This document shows positions 6,673 through 16,663 of a stretch of 64,000 bases of DNA, piece by piece. The stretch is from Afipia sp. GAS231. GTDB lineage: Bacteria; Pseudomonadota; Alphaproteobacteria; Rhizobiales; Xanthobacteraceae. The translations under genes were made by a program, and so were the position numbers. The notes below the pieces were generated by a model. It was given only the letters and a program-made list of their open reading frames with translations. It searched no databases and was not told where the DNA came from. The stretch lies in assembly GCF_900103365.1 (NCBI RefSeq), contig NZ_LT629703.1, forward strand, positions 7,178,501 through 7,242,500, in the 5' to 3' direction. Positions within the stretch are counted from its first letter, which is position 1; each line of letters begins with the position of its first letter.

Positions 6673-8280
6673 TCAGCTAGGAGCGACAGTCGGGAGAACT
6701 CTTCTGATCGCATCCGAAAGTTCAGGTGCTATATTGTTTCGCAATGCTCGGACGACCCATTGCTCGAACAAATTCTTAGTCGTGCCCTTTGCTTTGCAGG
6801 CAATTCCCAAAACACCCTTGTTATCATACCATTTTAGAAGTTCCGGAGCGTTCTTCTCCGCGATAGATTCTTGAATACTCTCCGATGCCATCTTCGCAAG
6901 AGCCGAAATGTCAATTCCGCTAGTTTGCGCGACATAGTCTGCGGCAAGCATCGCTACGTCTTCGGCGTCACCAAAGTCGATTTTCTTGAGAGTACGATCA
7001 ATCCGCCTTCGACAGTACCGCATCACTATAGGAGTCTGATTCTCAGGAATAGCGGCCTGTACGAAGAGCTCTTCTAGGACGGAAGAAACCTTGGCTTGAA
7101 GAGCTTCGAGCAAATAACCTTCGCTCTTAGCTATCGCTTCGACCACGCTCGGTAGAAGAAAGAGGTTCTCGATTTCTGACACGGGCAGAATAGCTATGCC
7201 CTTCTTCCTGAAGAATTCGATCTCCGTGGCGTCATAGGCGTCGGCATCTACTATACCTGCACAGGCTGCGCGCGTTAGATTTGAGTTCGCGCGCATGGTG
7301 ATCACGGCATGAATAACTTCCTCGCAGGCGCCGCGAGGGATTATAGTCCAATTGGGATAACATGCGCGGTAAATGGCCTGATCGAGGCTGTCGCCTCGGC
7401 CTTCAACAAATAGTACTGGTTTGCGGCTACCGAGGATGAGTGTCGTAATTTCTTCGCTAAAGCCCGTATCGTCTGGAACAGCCTCGATAGTCCAGCCGTT
7501 AACCGGATCATAGTCACGTAGGACGTATTTTTGACCCTCGCGCGAGGCCACGAATTCTAGGTCGTGGGAGATAAAAACCATGGCGCAATCGGGGCGTGCC
7601 GCTTCAAGTTCATCCCAGAGTCGCGACATGATAGAGCGGTGTATGTGCAATTCTGGTTCATCGAAGATGATGAGGCTATCGCGTGCAGCTACGAGCGTTT
7701 GACCGATAAGATAGAAAATTGCCCGCTCTCCGTCGCTCATTTCGGCGGCGCTGTATTTTACACCGGAATCTGCGACAAAAGTTTGTATGTCGTCTCCTGT
7801 GATATCGAGCTTTCGATGAGGAAGGATGCGATCCCAAATTTCAATGAGCTTCTCAAATTTTGTGGCAGTTGCAGTCTTTCCAGCGCCCGCGCGTGCGTTC
7901 CTGTGTGTATCCAAAGCGGTGTTCGCTTGTTCGGCAAAAAGTGACTGCAGTATGTAGTCGTAGTCGTTCAATATGAGAGTCGCGGCCTTCCCCTTCCAAC
8001 GCTGCCCTAGTCGATGAATGATGCTCGCTCCTTCGCCGTGATAACCCAATCTGAGCCCTAAAAGGGCGTCCTGCTCGGCTATCTTAGGAATTGTAGGATT
8101 GAGAACGAGAGCCCTATGTGCAGAAATGCGATGGGCAGTCTCTCCAAGTAACTCTTCAATTTTAGTGGCGAGTCTTGTCTTGCCACCTCCATTTGCCCCC
8201 ACAAACAAGAGTGATGTTCCGGTCTCCACTTCGAAATTGAGCGGCCCGGTCGGGGTGGGTATTGAAAACTTGAAGGTCAT
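6673..8280 (-). CDS. AAA/ABC-type ATPase fused to DUF4435 TOPRIM domain (PARIS-like defence candidate)
   Basis: This 535-residue protein has two parts. Residues 1 to about 285 form an SMC/ABC-like ATPase: Walker A GANGGGKT (28-35), signature SDGER (182-186), Walker B LIIFDEPELHIH (203-214) and switch histidine H239. Residues about 287-535 match DUF4435, a TOPRIM-type fold, with FVEGRGD (E293), GIVDADAYD (D345, D347) and SEIEN (368-372) as acidic sites. ATPase plus DUF4435 is the arrangement of PARIS anti-phage systems (AriA/AriB), which also occur as fusions; OLD-type defence nucleases are related. The start at 8280 was preferred because the ATG at 8346 leaves no room for a promoter after the nrdJ terminator (8354-8384). 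Base composition is visibly less GC-rich than the neighbours, suggesting transfer. No partner gene is adjacent. Confidence 0.88.
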   Translation of the reverse strand: MTFKFSIPTPTGPLNFEVETGTSLLFVGANGGGKTRLATKIEELLGETAHRISAHRALVLNPTIPKIAEQDALLGLRLGYHGEGASIIHRLGQRWKGKAATLILNDYDYILQSLFAEQANTALDTHRNARAGAGKTATATKFEKLIEIWDRILPHRKLDITGDDIQTFVADSGVKYSAAEMSDGERAIFYLIGQTLVAARDSLIIFDEPELHIHRSIMSRLWDELEAARPDCAMVFISHDLEFVASREGQKYVLRDYDPVNGWTIEAVPDDTGFSEEITTLILGSRKPVLFVEGRGDSLDQAIYRACYPNWTIIPRGACEEVIHAVITMRANSNLTRAACAGIVDADAYDATEIEFFRKKGIAILPVSEIENLFLLPSVVEAIAKSEGYLLEALQAKVSSVLEELFVQAAIPENQTPIVMRYCRRRIDRTLKKIDFGDAEDVAMLAADYVAQTSGIDISALAKMASESIQESIAEKNAPELLKWYDNKGVLGIACKAKGTTKNLFEQWVVRALRNNIAPELSDAIRRVLPTVAPS

Positions 8281-8353
8281 GTGGACGCCCCAATCTGGGA
8301 AATGGGATTTTCGCAAATTCGACAGAAAGAAGCATTGCAGTTTCATCGATCGG

Positions 8354-8384
8354 AAAAAGGCCGCTCTCTCGAGCGGCCTTTTTT
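8354..8384 (-). terminator. nrdJ terminator
   Basis: The stem AAGGCCGCTC / GAGCGGCCTT has a 4-nt loop, with A-runs on one side and T-runs on the other. It lies about 50 bp beyond the nrdJ stop on the minus strand and would end nrdJ transcription before the ATPase gene. A palindrome TGCCCGGG/CCCGGGCA (8390-8411), half of the dispersed repeat, sits between the two. Confidence 0.8.
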
Positions 8385-8431
8385 GTAGATGCCCGGGTCA
8401 AGCCCGGGCATGACGTTCGTTCAGCGCAAGA

Positions 8432-11400
8432 TCACGAACACCCCGTCGTCGAGCCACATGTATCGCACTTCATGCAGGTGCCGTTGCGCACCAGCGAGAA
8501 GTGGCCGCATTCGCCGCACATTTCGCCTTCGTAGCCTTTGGCTTTGGCTTCGGCGCGACGCTCGGCCTTGGAGGGCTGGGCGGCTTGCGCGGCGCCGGTC
8601 TTGCTCCACTGCAACGCTTCGAGCTTCTCCGTGGGAGAGAGATCGTGCTGGACTTCCTGCTTCAGCGCGACCGCGCCTTCCAGGGTGTCGGAGACGCGGG
8701 CAGAGGGGCCGTGGCCGGCGATCGCGGTGACATTGCCCGAGCCGCGGGCGTCGGTGTCGCTGGGGGCCTGGCGCATGACGACGAGGTTGTCGGTGCGCGA
8801 GCGGGTCAGGCCCTTCGACACATAACGGGTCGAGTGCGACGGATCCGGCTCCTTGCCTTCCTCGACGCCCTTGCCGAGCGCGTCGAAATTCGACTCGCTG
8901 GGATCGACATGGGCGAGATCGAAGCGCGACATGTAGCTGACCGCGAGTTCGCGGAACACATAGTCGAGAATCGAGGTCGCGTACTTGATGCTGTCGTTGC
9001 CCTGCACGGGGCCCGCCGGCTCGAAGCGGGTGAAGGTGAAGGCGTCGACATATTCCTCCAGCGGCACGCCGTATTGCAGGCCCAGCGACACCGCGATGGC
9101 GAAGTTGTTGATGAAGGAGCGGAGCGCCGCGCCTTCCTTGTGCATGTCGATGAAGATCTCGCCGATCCGGCCGTCGTCATATTCGCCGGTGCGGAGATAA
9201 ACCTTGTGGCCGCCGACGACCGCCTTCTGGGTGTAGCCCTTGCGGCGATCCGGCATCTTCTCGCGTTCGCGCATCACGATGATGCGCTCGACCAGCTTCT
9301 CGACGATCTTTTCCGAGACCTGGGCGGTACGCGCCGCCATCGGCTTGTCGTAATAGGCGTCGGTCGTATCCTCCTCGTCGTCATCATCCGAGATGAGCTG
9401 CGAGTTCAGCGGCTGCGACAGTTTCGAGCCGTCGCGATAGAGCGCGTTGGCCTTCAGCGCCAGTTTCCAGGACAGCAGATACGCGGACTTGCAATCCTCG
9501 ACGGTGGCGTCGTTCGGCATGTTGATGGTTTTCGAGATCGCGCCCGAGATGAACGGCTGCGACGCCGCCATCATCCGGATGTGGCTCTCGACCGACAGAT
9601 AGCGCTTGCCGATCTTGCCGCAGGGGTTGGCGCAATCGAACACGGGATAGTGCTCGGCCTTCAGATGCGGCGCGCCTTCCACGGTCATCGCACCGCAGAT
9701 GTGGACGTTGGCGGCCTCGATCTCGCGCTTGGTGAAGCCGACGGCGGCGAGCAGGTCGAAGCCGGGGGCGGCAATCGCTTCCGGCGCGAGCTTCAGCACG
9801 TCGCGCAGGAAATCTTCGCCAAAGGTCCACTTGTTGAAGGCGAACTTGATGTCGAACGCGGTCGGCAGCGCCTTTTCAACCTTGGCCAGCGCTTCGTCGG
9901 TGAAGCCTTTGGCCTTCAGGGTGGAGACGTTGATGCCGGGTGCGTTGGAGAGCGAGCCGTGGCCGACGGCGTAGGCTTCGATCTCGGCAATATCAGCCTC
10001 GGAATAGCCGAGCGTGCGCAGCGCGACCGGGACGGCCTGGTTGATGATCTTCCAGTAGCCGCCGCCGGCGAGCTTCTTGAATTTCACCAGCGCGAAATCA
10101 GGCTCGATGCCGGTGGTGTCGCAATCCATGACGAGACCGATGGTGCCGGTCGGCGCCACCACGGTGGTCTGGGCGTTGCGGTAGCCGTGCTTCTCGCCGA
10201 GCGCCAGCGCGTCGTCCCACGCCGCAATCGCATGGGTGACGATGTCGGTCTGCGGGCACGAGGCGTGGTCGAGCGGCACCGGGCTGACGGCCAGCGCCTC
10301 ATAGCCGCGGGATTCGCCATGCGCGGCGCGGCGGTGGTTGCGGATCACGCGCAGCATGTGCTGGGCGTTCTTCTTGTAGCCGGGGAAGGTGCCGAGCTCG
10401 CCGGCCATTTCGGCCGATGTCTTGTAGGAGATGCCGGTCATAACGGCGGTCAGGGCGCCGCACAGCGCGCGGCCTTCCTTCGAGTCATACGACAGGCCCA
10501 TGGTCATCAGCAGACCGCCGATGTTGGCAAAGCCGAGGCCGAGCGTGCGGAACTCGTAGGAGAGTTCGGCGATCGCGCGCGACGGGAACTGCGCCATCAT
10601 CACGGAGATTTCCAGCACCACGGTCCAGAGCCGGCACAGATGCTCGTAGGATTCGACGTCGAACCGCTTGGTCGTGGTCGAATAGAACGTGATCAGGTTG
10701 GCGGAGGCGAGGTTGCACGCCGTGTCGTCCAGGAACATGTATTCCGAGCACGGGTTCGACGCGCGGATATCGCCGGACGCCTTGCAGGTGTGCCAGTCGT
10801 TCATGGTGGTGTTGAAGTGCAGGCCGGGATCGGCCGAGGCCCAGGCGGCGTGACCGATCTTCTCCCAGAGGTCTCTGGCTTTAAGAGTCTTCGTCACCTT
10901 CTTGTTGGTGCGGCCGATCAGGTTCCAGTCGCCGTCGGTTTCGACGGCGCGGAGGAAATCGTCCTTCAGCGACACCGAGTTGTTGGAGTTCTGGCCGGAT
11001 ACCGTGAGGTAGGCTTCCGAATCCCAGTCGGTGTCGTAGGTCGGGAAGTCGATGTCCTTGTAGCCCTGCTTGGCGAACTGGATCACCCGCTTGATGACGT
11101 TGTCGGACACGAGGCTGCGGCGCGCGAGCTTGATTTCGCGGCGGAGCGCCGGGTTCTTCTCGGGATCGAAGCAGTCGTCGCCCGAACCTTCGCAGTTGAC
11201 GCAGGCCTTCAGCACGGCCTTGAGGTGCTTCTGGTTGATCTTGGAGCCGGTGACGAGAGCGGCGACCTTCTGCTCCTCCTTCACCTTCCAGTCGATATAG
11301 GTCTCGATATCCGGATGGTCGGCGTCGACCACGACCATCTTGGCCGCGCGACGGGTGGTGCCGCCGGACTTGATCGCGCCCGCGGCACGGTCGCCGATCT

Positions 11401-12175
11401 TGAGGAAGCTCATCAGGCCGGACGAGCGGCCGCCGCCGGACAGCTTTTCGCCTTCGCCGCGCAGGCGCGAGAAGTTGGAGCCGGTGCCGGAGCCGTACTT
11501 GAACAGGCGGGCCTCGCGGACCCAGAGGTCCATGATGCCGCCCTCGTTGACGAGGTCGTCACCGACGCCCTGGATGAAGCAGGCGTGCGGCTGCGGATGC
11601 TCGTAGGCCGACTTGGACTTGGTCAGTTTGCCGGTGAACGGATCGACGTAGTAGTGGCCCTGGCCGGGGCCATCGACGCCGTAGGCCCAATGCAGTCCGG
11701 TGTTGAACCACTGCGGGGAGTTCGGCGCGACCATCTGCTTGGCCAGCATGAAGCGCAGCTCGTCGAAGAACGCGCTCGCGTCTTCTTCCGAGGAGAAGTA
11801 ATTGCCCTTCCAGCCCCAATAGGTCCAGCAGCCGGCGAGGCGGTCGAACACCTGCTTGGCCGAGAGCTCGCTGACGAAGCGCTCGTTCTCGGGGAGGGCG
11901 GCCAGCGCCTCGGTGTCGGGCACTGAGCGCCACAGCCACGACGGCACGGTCTCTTCCTCGACCTTCTTCAGGCGTGCGGCGACGCCGGCCTTGCGAAAGT
12001 ACTTCTGGGCCAGGACGTCGGAGGCGACCTGCGACCAGAACTGGGGCACTTCGACGTTTTCCAGGCGGAACACGATCGAACCGTCGGGATTGCGGATCTC
12101 GGATGTCGTCAGCCTGAAATCAATCCCTGCATAGGGTGACTGGCCGGAAGTGGTGTTGCGCCGTTCGATTCGCAT
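8432..12175 (-). CDS. nrdJ: Vitamin B12-dependent ribonucleotide reductase (class II)
   Basis: This 1247-residue enzyme reduces ribonucleotides to deoxyribonucleotides using adenosylcobalamin. Features of the long class II family are visible. The N-terminal part has [11 protein letters not shown] and the long active-site loops [14 protein letters not shown] and [20 protein letters not shown]. The barrel contains [20 protein letters not shown]. The C-terminal tail has the cysteine pairs CGECGHF and [13 protein letters not shown], which probably bind zinc and/or shuttle electrons to the active site. No nrdA/B is seen in the window. It is a single-gene unit with an unusually long upstream non-coding stretch (718 bp to the next gene) and a terminator at 8354-8384. 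The length is normal and no frameshift is visible. Confidence 0.97.
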   Translation of the reverse strand: MRIERRNTTSGQSPYAGIDFRLTTSEIRNPDGSIVFRLENVEVPQFWSQVASDVLAQKYFRKAGVAARLKKVEEETVPSWLWRSVPDTEALAALPENERFVSELSAKQVFDRLAGCWTYWGWKGNYFSSEEDASAFFDELRFMLAKQMVAPNSPQWFNTGLHWAYGVDGPGQGHYYVDPFTGKLTKSKSAYEHPQPHACFIQGVGDDLVNEGGIMDLWVREARLFKYGSGTGSNFSRLRGEGEKLSGGGRSSGLMSFLKIGDRAAGAIKSGGTTRRAAKMVVVDADHPDIETYIDWKVKEEQKVAALVTGSKINQKHLKAVLKACVNCEGSGDDCFDPEKNPALRREIKLARRSLVSDNVIKRVIQFAKQGYKDIDFPTYDTDWDSEAYLTVSGQNSNNSVSLKDDFLRAVETDGDWNLIGRTNKKVTKTLKARDLWEKIGHAAWASADPGLHFNTTMNDWHTCKASGDIRASNPCSEYMFLDDTACNLASANLITFYSTTTKRFDVESYEHLCRLWTVVLEISVMMAQFPSRAIAELSYEFRTLGLGFANIGGLLMTMGLSYDSKEGRALCGALTAVMTGISYKTSAEMAGELGTFPGYKKNAQHMLRVIRNHRRAAHGESRGYEALAVSPVPLDHASCPQTDIVTHAIAAWDDALALGEKHGYRNAQTTVVAPTGTIGLVMDCDTTGIEPDFALVKFKKLAGGGYWKIINQAVPVALRTLGYSEADIAEIEAYAVGHGSLSNAPGINVSTLKAKGFTDEALAKVEKALPTAFDIKFAFNKWTFGEDFLRDVLKLAPEAIAAPGFDLLAAVGFTKREIEAANVHICGAMTVEGAPHLKAEHYPVFDCANPCGKIGKRYLSVESHIRMMAASQPFISGAISKTINMPNDATVEDCKSAYLLSWKLALKANALYRDGSKLSQPLNSQLISDDDDEEDTTDAYYDKPMAARTAQVSEKIVEKLVERIIVMREREKMPDRRKGYTQKAVVGGHKVYLRTGEYDDGRIGEIFIDMHKEGAALRSFINNFAIAVSLGLQYGVPLEEYVDAFTFTRFEPAGPVQGNDSIKYATSILDYVFRELAVSYMSRFDLAHVDPSESNFDALGKGVEEGKEPDPSHSTRYVSKGLTRSRTDNLVVMRQAPSDTDARGSGNVTAIAGHGPSARVSDTLEGAVALKQEVQHDLSPTEKLEALQWSKTGAAQAAQPSKAERRAEAKAKGYEGEMCGECGHFSLVRNGTCMKCDTCGSTTGCS

Positions 12176-12893
12176 GGTCGTGCCCCGTCTCTTCTTTGAC
12201 CGGACCGCTTTCCGCGGAACCGGATGTTATTCCTTGAGCGGACTCCCTGACCATGGCTGTCATCAACAACCCTGATCGCGCCATCCGCAGCTCAACCGGT
12301 GGATCCGGTCCAGTTTCTCAGCTCACGCAGGTGCCGTTGCGCACCTTCGTGAACCCGCTCCAATTCAACGCCCCAAACACTTCACGCTGGGCCTATTCCG
12401 GCCCGTTTCTCGCGCCCCGAAGAACCCCGAATGAAGGCAGACAAGCCCTCCACCCGCTGCCTCAACCGGCCGTCGGGAGTGATCGTTTCGGAACCCTTTT
12501 GGGATGACCGGCGGGGACCCAAAACACACTCGCGCCGAACGGACTGAAAACTAGGCCAACTCCGTCTCGCCCGTCAAGGACTAGTACGAGTTCCTGAATC
12601 AAATACTAAATATGGTGGACAGAGGGGGATAACAGGGGTCAATGCCGCGCCTGTGATGGGTCCAAGTATCAGTGAGTCCTCACAGATTCCCAAGCGCAAA
12701 AAATTGTTTGGCGGGCTCAAAATCTGACTGCTCCCGCTGTTCACAGGGCAAGTATTTATTCGAGCCAAAGGATTGCGCTGGCGAGACTCACGTAGGCCTA
12801 CGGAAGGTTCCGCCCTGACATGCGTGGCGCCCGATAGTCGCGGGCCCAAATAGACGGCAGGGTGGCCCCCTGATTCTTGGCCCGGTACCCCTC
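12176..12893. other. 718-bp stretch without a gene, upstream of nrdJ
   Basis: No supported reading frame is present. On the minus strand a possible nrdJ promoter is TTGACG (12572-12577), 18 bp, TAGTTT (12548-12553), which would give a leader of about 370 nt. I found no cobalamin-riboswitch B12 box there. The part from 12590 to 12760 is AT-richer than the surroundings and may hold the promoter of the plus-strand DMT gene. Confidence 0.5.
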
Positions 12894-13790
12894 ATGACCA
12901 ACCCGCCACCAAACGCGCCCGCGCGACTCGCACCCGCGGGCCTGATGTTCCTCGCCATTACCTCGGTCGGCTGGGGCTTCAATTGGCCGGTGACCAAATA
13001 CCTCGTGAGCGAGCTGCCGGTGCTGACCATGCGAGGGGCCACCGGCGTGATCGGCGCGGCGCTGCTGGCGGCTTTCGCGCTGGCGATGGGGCAGAGTCTC
13101 CGGGTCGAGCGACATCTGTGGCCGCGGCTGATGCTGGCGGCAGTCCTCAACGTCACCGGCTGGATGGTCTTGATGGGGCTGGCGCTGTTATGGCTGCCGG
13201 CCAGCGAAGCCGCCCTGATCGCCTACACCATGCCGGTCTGGGCCTCGCTGCTGGCCTGGCCGGTGCTCGGCGAACGGCCGACCTTGCTGCGTAGCTTTGC
13301 GCTGGTGATGGCGTTTGCGGGGCTGGCGGTCATCATGGGCGGCAACGGCTTTTCGGCCAGCGCCGCCAAACTGCCGGGCATCCTGATGGCGCTGACCGGT
13401 GCGGTTGGTTTCGCGCTCGGTACGGTGCTCGCCAAGAAACTGCCGCTGCAACTGCCGCCGATCCCGGCGGCGGCCTGGCAGATCGGGCTCGGCTGCCTGC
13501 CGGTCGCGGTGGCCGGCCTTCTGATCGAGACCACGCATATCGAAAAAGTCAGCCAGCTCGGCTGGTGGCTGTTGTCCTATTCGATACTGATCCAGTTCTG
13601 CATCGCCTATGTCAGCTGGTTTGCGGCGCTGGCGCGCCTGCCGGCCTCGGTGGCCGCGATCGGCACCATGGCGGTACCCGTGATCGGCGTAGTGGCGTCG
13701 GCGATGGCGCTGCACGAACCACTGGGGCTGACGCAAATCGCGGCGCTGGTCTTTACGCTCGCCGGCGTGGTGCTGGCGACGCGCTCGTAA
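12894..13790 (+). CDS. DMT-superfamily exporter (EamA), copy 1
   Basis: This 298-residue membrane protein has about ten hydrophobic helices arranged as two EamA repeats. The first begins near SVGWGFNWPVTKYL (residue 24); the second begins after LPGILMALTGAVGFALGTVL (residue 160). The repeat signatures LPASEAALIAYTMPVWASLLAWPVLGE and LPASVAAIGTMAVPVIGVV are both visible, the first spanning a longer segment. Such transporters export amino acids or small metabolites; the substrate is unknown. A paralogue of the same length, with the same motif order, lies at 16664. The two genes flank a minus-strand two-component pair. Confidence 0.88.
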   Translation: MTNPPPNAPARLAPAGLMFLAITSVGWGFNWPVTKYLVSELPVLTMRGATGVIGAALLAAFALAMGQSLRVERHLWPRLMLAAVLNVTGWMVLMGLALLWLPASEAALIAYTMPVWASLLAWPVLGERPTLLRSFALVMAFAGLAVIMGGNGFSASAAKLPGILMALTGAVGFALGTVLAKKLPLQLPPIPAAAWQIGLGCLPVAVAGLLIETTHIEKVSQLGWWLLSYSILIQFCIAYVSWFAALARLPASVAAIGTMAVPVIGVVASAMALHEPLGLTQIAALVFTLAGVVLATRS

Positions 13791-13823
13791 CATTAAGAAA
13801 ACGCATCAAACAAAAAAACTACG

Positions 13824-16064
13824 CTACGCGCCCTTTAGCGCGCGGCGGATCATGTTGGCCAGTTGCGACTTGCGATAGGGCTTGCTCAGCAGCAGCACGC
13901 CGGGGTCGAGCTTGCCCTGATGCACGATCGCGTTGTCGGTGTAACCCGACGTATAGAGCACCTTCATGCCGGGGCGGCGCAGCGCCACTTCATCGGCCAG
14001 TTGCCGGCCGGTCATGCCGCCCGGCAGGATGACGTCGGTGAACAGCAGGTCGAACGGTTCGCCTTGGTCGACGATGGCGAGCGCGGCCGCGCCGTCGGCG
14101 GCTGCGACCGTCTGGTAGCCGAGCGCCTGCAATTGCGTGGCGACGAAGTTGCGCACCAAAGCGTCGTCCTCGACGACGAAAATGGTCTCGTTGCCATGCA
14201 ACGGCGGCGCCGCCGCGATGGCCGGCGCCTCGGTCTGGCCGCGGGCCGGCGGCAGATACAGCTTGATCGTGGTGCCGTGGCCGAGCTCGCTGTAGATCTT
14301 GATGTGGCCGCCCGACTGCTTGACGAAGCCGTAGACCATGGAGAGCCCGAGCCCGGTGCCCTTGCCGACCTCCTTGGTGGTGAAGAACGGCTCGAACACC
14401 TTGTCCTGCACCTTCCGGGACATGCCGGTGCCGGTATCGCTGACGGCGAGCATCACGTAGGCGCCGGGCCGCGCGTCCGGATTGTCCTGGACGTAGGCCT
14501 CGTCGAGCACGACGTTGCGGGTCTCCAGCAACAGCTTGCCGCCGTTCGGCATCGCATCGCGGGCGTTGATCGCCATGTTGAGCAGCGCGTTGGCGAGCTG
14601 CGAGGCGTCGATATGCGAGGTGGCTACTTCTTGATCGAGGATCGAGTCGATCTCGATCTGCTCGCCGAGCGTCGGGCGCAGCAGTTTGGCGATATCGAGC
14701 ACGGTGCCGTTGACGTCGATATTGCGCGGATGCAGCGGCTGCCGGCGGGCGAAGGCGAGCAGGTGCTGGATCAGCTCGCTGCAGCGCTCCGCCGCCTGGT
14801 CGATCATCGCTGCGGTCTTCTGCAGCGTCGGCATGTCCTTAAGACTCGCAACCAGCGTTTCCGTGGTGCCGGTGATGACGGTCAGCATGTTGTTGAAGTC
14901 GTGGGCGACGCCGCCGGTCAGCTTGCCGATGGCGTCCAGCTTTTGCGACTGCTGCAGCTTGCGCTCGGTCTCGCGCCACTGCGAGACGTCGTGATAGACC
15001 AGCGCGGCGCCGCTGATCGACCCCGAGGCGTCGCGCAGCGGCCGGCCGCTGACCACCAGATCGAGCGGATCGCGGCCATCGGCGGGGCGGATGACGATTT
15101 CCTGCTCGTCGAACGGCTCGCCGCGCAGCACCTGCTCGGAAGGCATTTCATGGGCCGTCAGGCGCGTAACCCCGTCGGCGTGATAGGCGACGCTCAGCCG
15201 TCGCAATTCCCGGACGTTCATGCCCGGCTCGTATTGCAACAATTTCTTGGCCGCCTCGTTGGCGAGGATGATCTCGCCCCTGGCGTCGAGGACGATCACC
15301 GCTTCCGCCACGCTGTTGAACGTGTTTTGCAGCACCGCGGTCGAATGGCGCAGCTCCTCGTGGGCGGCGACCAGATGCTCGGTGCGTTCGGCCACCGCAG
15401 CCTCCAGCGATTCGTTGGCAGCCTGCGTCGCGCTCAGTGAATTCTGCAGCTCGCGGCTCGATCGGCCGGACGCCCGGATCAGTACGGTGGCGAGGATGAG
15501 AATGAGGACCGTGCCGGCAAGATCGATGGCCAGCAGGAAGCGCCGCGTGGTGCGGGAAGCGGTGTAGCGATCCGCGAGGCGCGTCCTTACCTGGGCCATG
15601 GCCTTGTCGAGGTTCACGCCGATCTTTTCCATCGTCGTGCGGCCTTCGGCTTGGGCCATCAGCGCCAATCCCCCCGCGGTATCGCCCGCCGTTTGAAGCC
15701 GGATCATCTCGCTGGAGATCTCGACACGGCGAACTGCGAGGGCTTTGGTCTCTTCGAGCAGTTGCTTCTCTGCCGGATTGTCCTTGATCTCCTCAATCAG
15801 CTGGTCGAAGGCCGCCGGAACTCCTTCGCTCGCATTGCGATGTTCTCCGAGGAAATACGGGTCTTTGCTGAGCGCAAAACCACGGGCGGCACTTTCGGCA
15901 CGCCGAAGCAGCAACTCGATATCCGGGATCTTCTTCAACACCCCGAGCGCGCGACTGACGGTCGCCGCGTCGTACTGTGACTTAAGGTCGAGGCCGATTG
16001 AGGCAGCGCTGATAGCCAGGAGAATCGCGAGGCCGATTCCAAGAATGATACGCTGCGACGGCAT
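13824..16064 (-). CDS. Hybrid sensor histidine kinase (CHASE3-PAS-HisKA-HATPase-REC)
   Basis: This 746-residue inner-membrane kinase has a first membrane helix at about residues 7-26, a CHASE3 sensor region with RRAESAARGFALS, and a second helix at about 186-206. A PAS domain follows (AVIVLDARGEIILANEAAKK, about residue 265). The phosphoacceptor is H388 in GGVAHDFNNML. The ATPase boxes are NALLNMAINARDAMP (N), DTGTGM (G1) and GTGLGLSMVYG (G2). The C-terminal receiver domain has D677 in LLFTDVILPGG. It lies 17 bp downstream of the response-regulator gene and is surely co-transcribed. The signal is unknown; CHASE3 kinases sense extracytoplasmic conditions. Confidence 0.93.
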   Translation of the reverse strand: MPSQRIILGIGLAILLAISAASIGLDLKSQYDAATVSRALGVLKKIPDIELLLRRAESAARGFALSKDPYFLGEHRNASEGVPAAFDQLIEEIKDNPAEKQLLEETKALAVRRVEISSEMIRLQTAGDTAGGLALMAQAEGRTTMEKIGVNLDKAMAQVRTRLADRYTASRTTRRFLLAIDLAGTVLILILATVLIRASGRSSRELQNSLSATQAANESLEAAVAERTEHLVAAHEELRHSTAVLQNTFNSVAEAVIVLDARGEIILANEAAKKLLQYEPGMNVRELRRLSVAYHADGVTRLTAHEMPSEQVLRGEPFDEQEIVIRPADGRDPLDLVVSGRPLRDASGSISGAALVYHDVSQWRETERKLQQSQKLDAIGKLTGGVAHDFNNMLTVITGTTETLVASLKDMPTLQKTAAMIDQAAERCSELIQHLLAFARRQPLHPRNIDVNGTVLDIAKLLRPTLGEQIEIDSILDQEVATSHIDASQLANALLNMAINARDAMPNGGKLLLETRNVVLDEAYVQDNPDARPGAYVMLAVSDTGTGMSRKVQDKVFEPFFTTKEVGKGTGLGLSMVYGFVKQSGGHIKIYSELGHGTTIKLYLPPARGQTEAPAIAAAPPLHGNETIFVVEDDALVRNFVATQLQALGYQTVAAADGAAALAIVDQGEPFDLLFTDVILPGGMTGRQLADEVALRRPGMKVLYTSGYTDNAIVHQGKLDPGVLLLSKPYRKSQLANMIRRALKGA

Positions 16065-16080
16065 TGACGGCTTTATTTCA

Positions 16081-16485
16081 CTATTTCGAGAAACGCGCGG
16101 AAGCTGTCGGTTTGTTGAGACATTCGTTTATCGTGGTCAACAGCGCGTTCGGCGTGAACGGCTTGCGCAGGCAGCATGCCGCGCCGAGTTCGATGGTCAT
16201 GCGCAGGAAATCCGGCGCGCGCTCGGTATTGGCGAAGGCGTAGCCCGACATCGCGACGATCGGCACTTCAGGCAAGCGCTCGTGAAACATCCGGATCGAT
16301 TCGAAGCCGCGCATATGCGGCATGAAGACGTCGATCAGCATGACGTCGAAGCTGGATGAGTCGAGGGCGCGCATTCCCGCCTCACCACCGTCGGCGACGG
16401 TGACCTCGAAACCTTGGCGCGTCAGACAGAGCTCGATGGCGACACACACCATCGGGTCGTCATCCACCACGAGAACGCGCGGCAC
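16081..16485 (-). CDS. Single-domain response regulator
   Basis: This 134-residue CheY-like receiver has no output domain. It begins PRVLVVDDDPMVC with the acidic pocket DDD near residue 9, phospho-acceptor D52 in MLIDVFMPHMRG, and the conserved KPF at the end of beta-5. The GTG at 16485 was chosen because GGAGAAGGA precedes it and the protein then starts where the receiver domain starts; the frame is open 33 codons further up. It is the first gene of a unit with the hybrid kinase and probably acts as its phosphorelay partner. Confidence 0.85.
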   Translation of the reverse strand: MPRVLVVDDDPMVCVAIELCLTRQGFEVTVADGGEAGMRALDSSSFDVMLIDVFMPHMRGFESIRMFHERLPEVPIVAMSGYAFANTERAPDFLRMTIELGAACCLRKPFTPNALLTTINECLNKPTASARFSK

Positions 16486-16663
16486 GATGATTCCTTCTCC
16501 AGCGGGCTGCGGTCCGGCGACTCGCATGGCCCATGCCGAGATTAAGTCGGAACCACGACAAAACGTCTGTATGATATGGTGCATATAGCATTGGCGTGGC
16601 GCAAATTCCTCTGCGCTGTGTCAGAACGAGAACAACGCCTTCCCGCCGAGATCCAGTTTCACC

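Noticed and set aside
8501..11926. 1141-codon open frame on the plus strand
   Set aside because: It is the antisense shadow of nrdJ, which has full family motifs on the minus strand. High GC with biased third positions keeps the opposite frame open.
12253..12507. 84-codon frame in the nrdJ upstream region
   Set aside because: No ribosome-binding site, no domain, and composition like non-coding DNA.
12176..12893. Cobalamin riboswitch upstream of nrdJ
   Set aside because: I read both strands for a B12 box and found no acceptable match.
13863..15440. 525-codon plus-strand frame
   Set aside because: It is antisense to the hybrid kinase and rich in Arg, His and Gly, typical of reverse-strand shadows.
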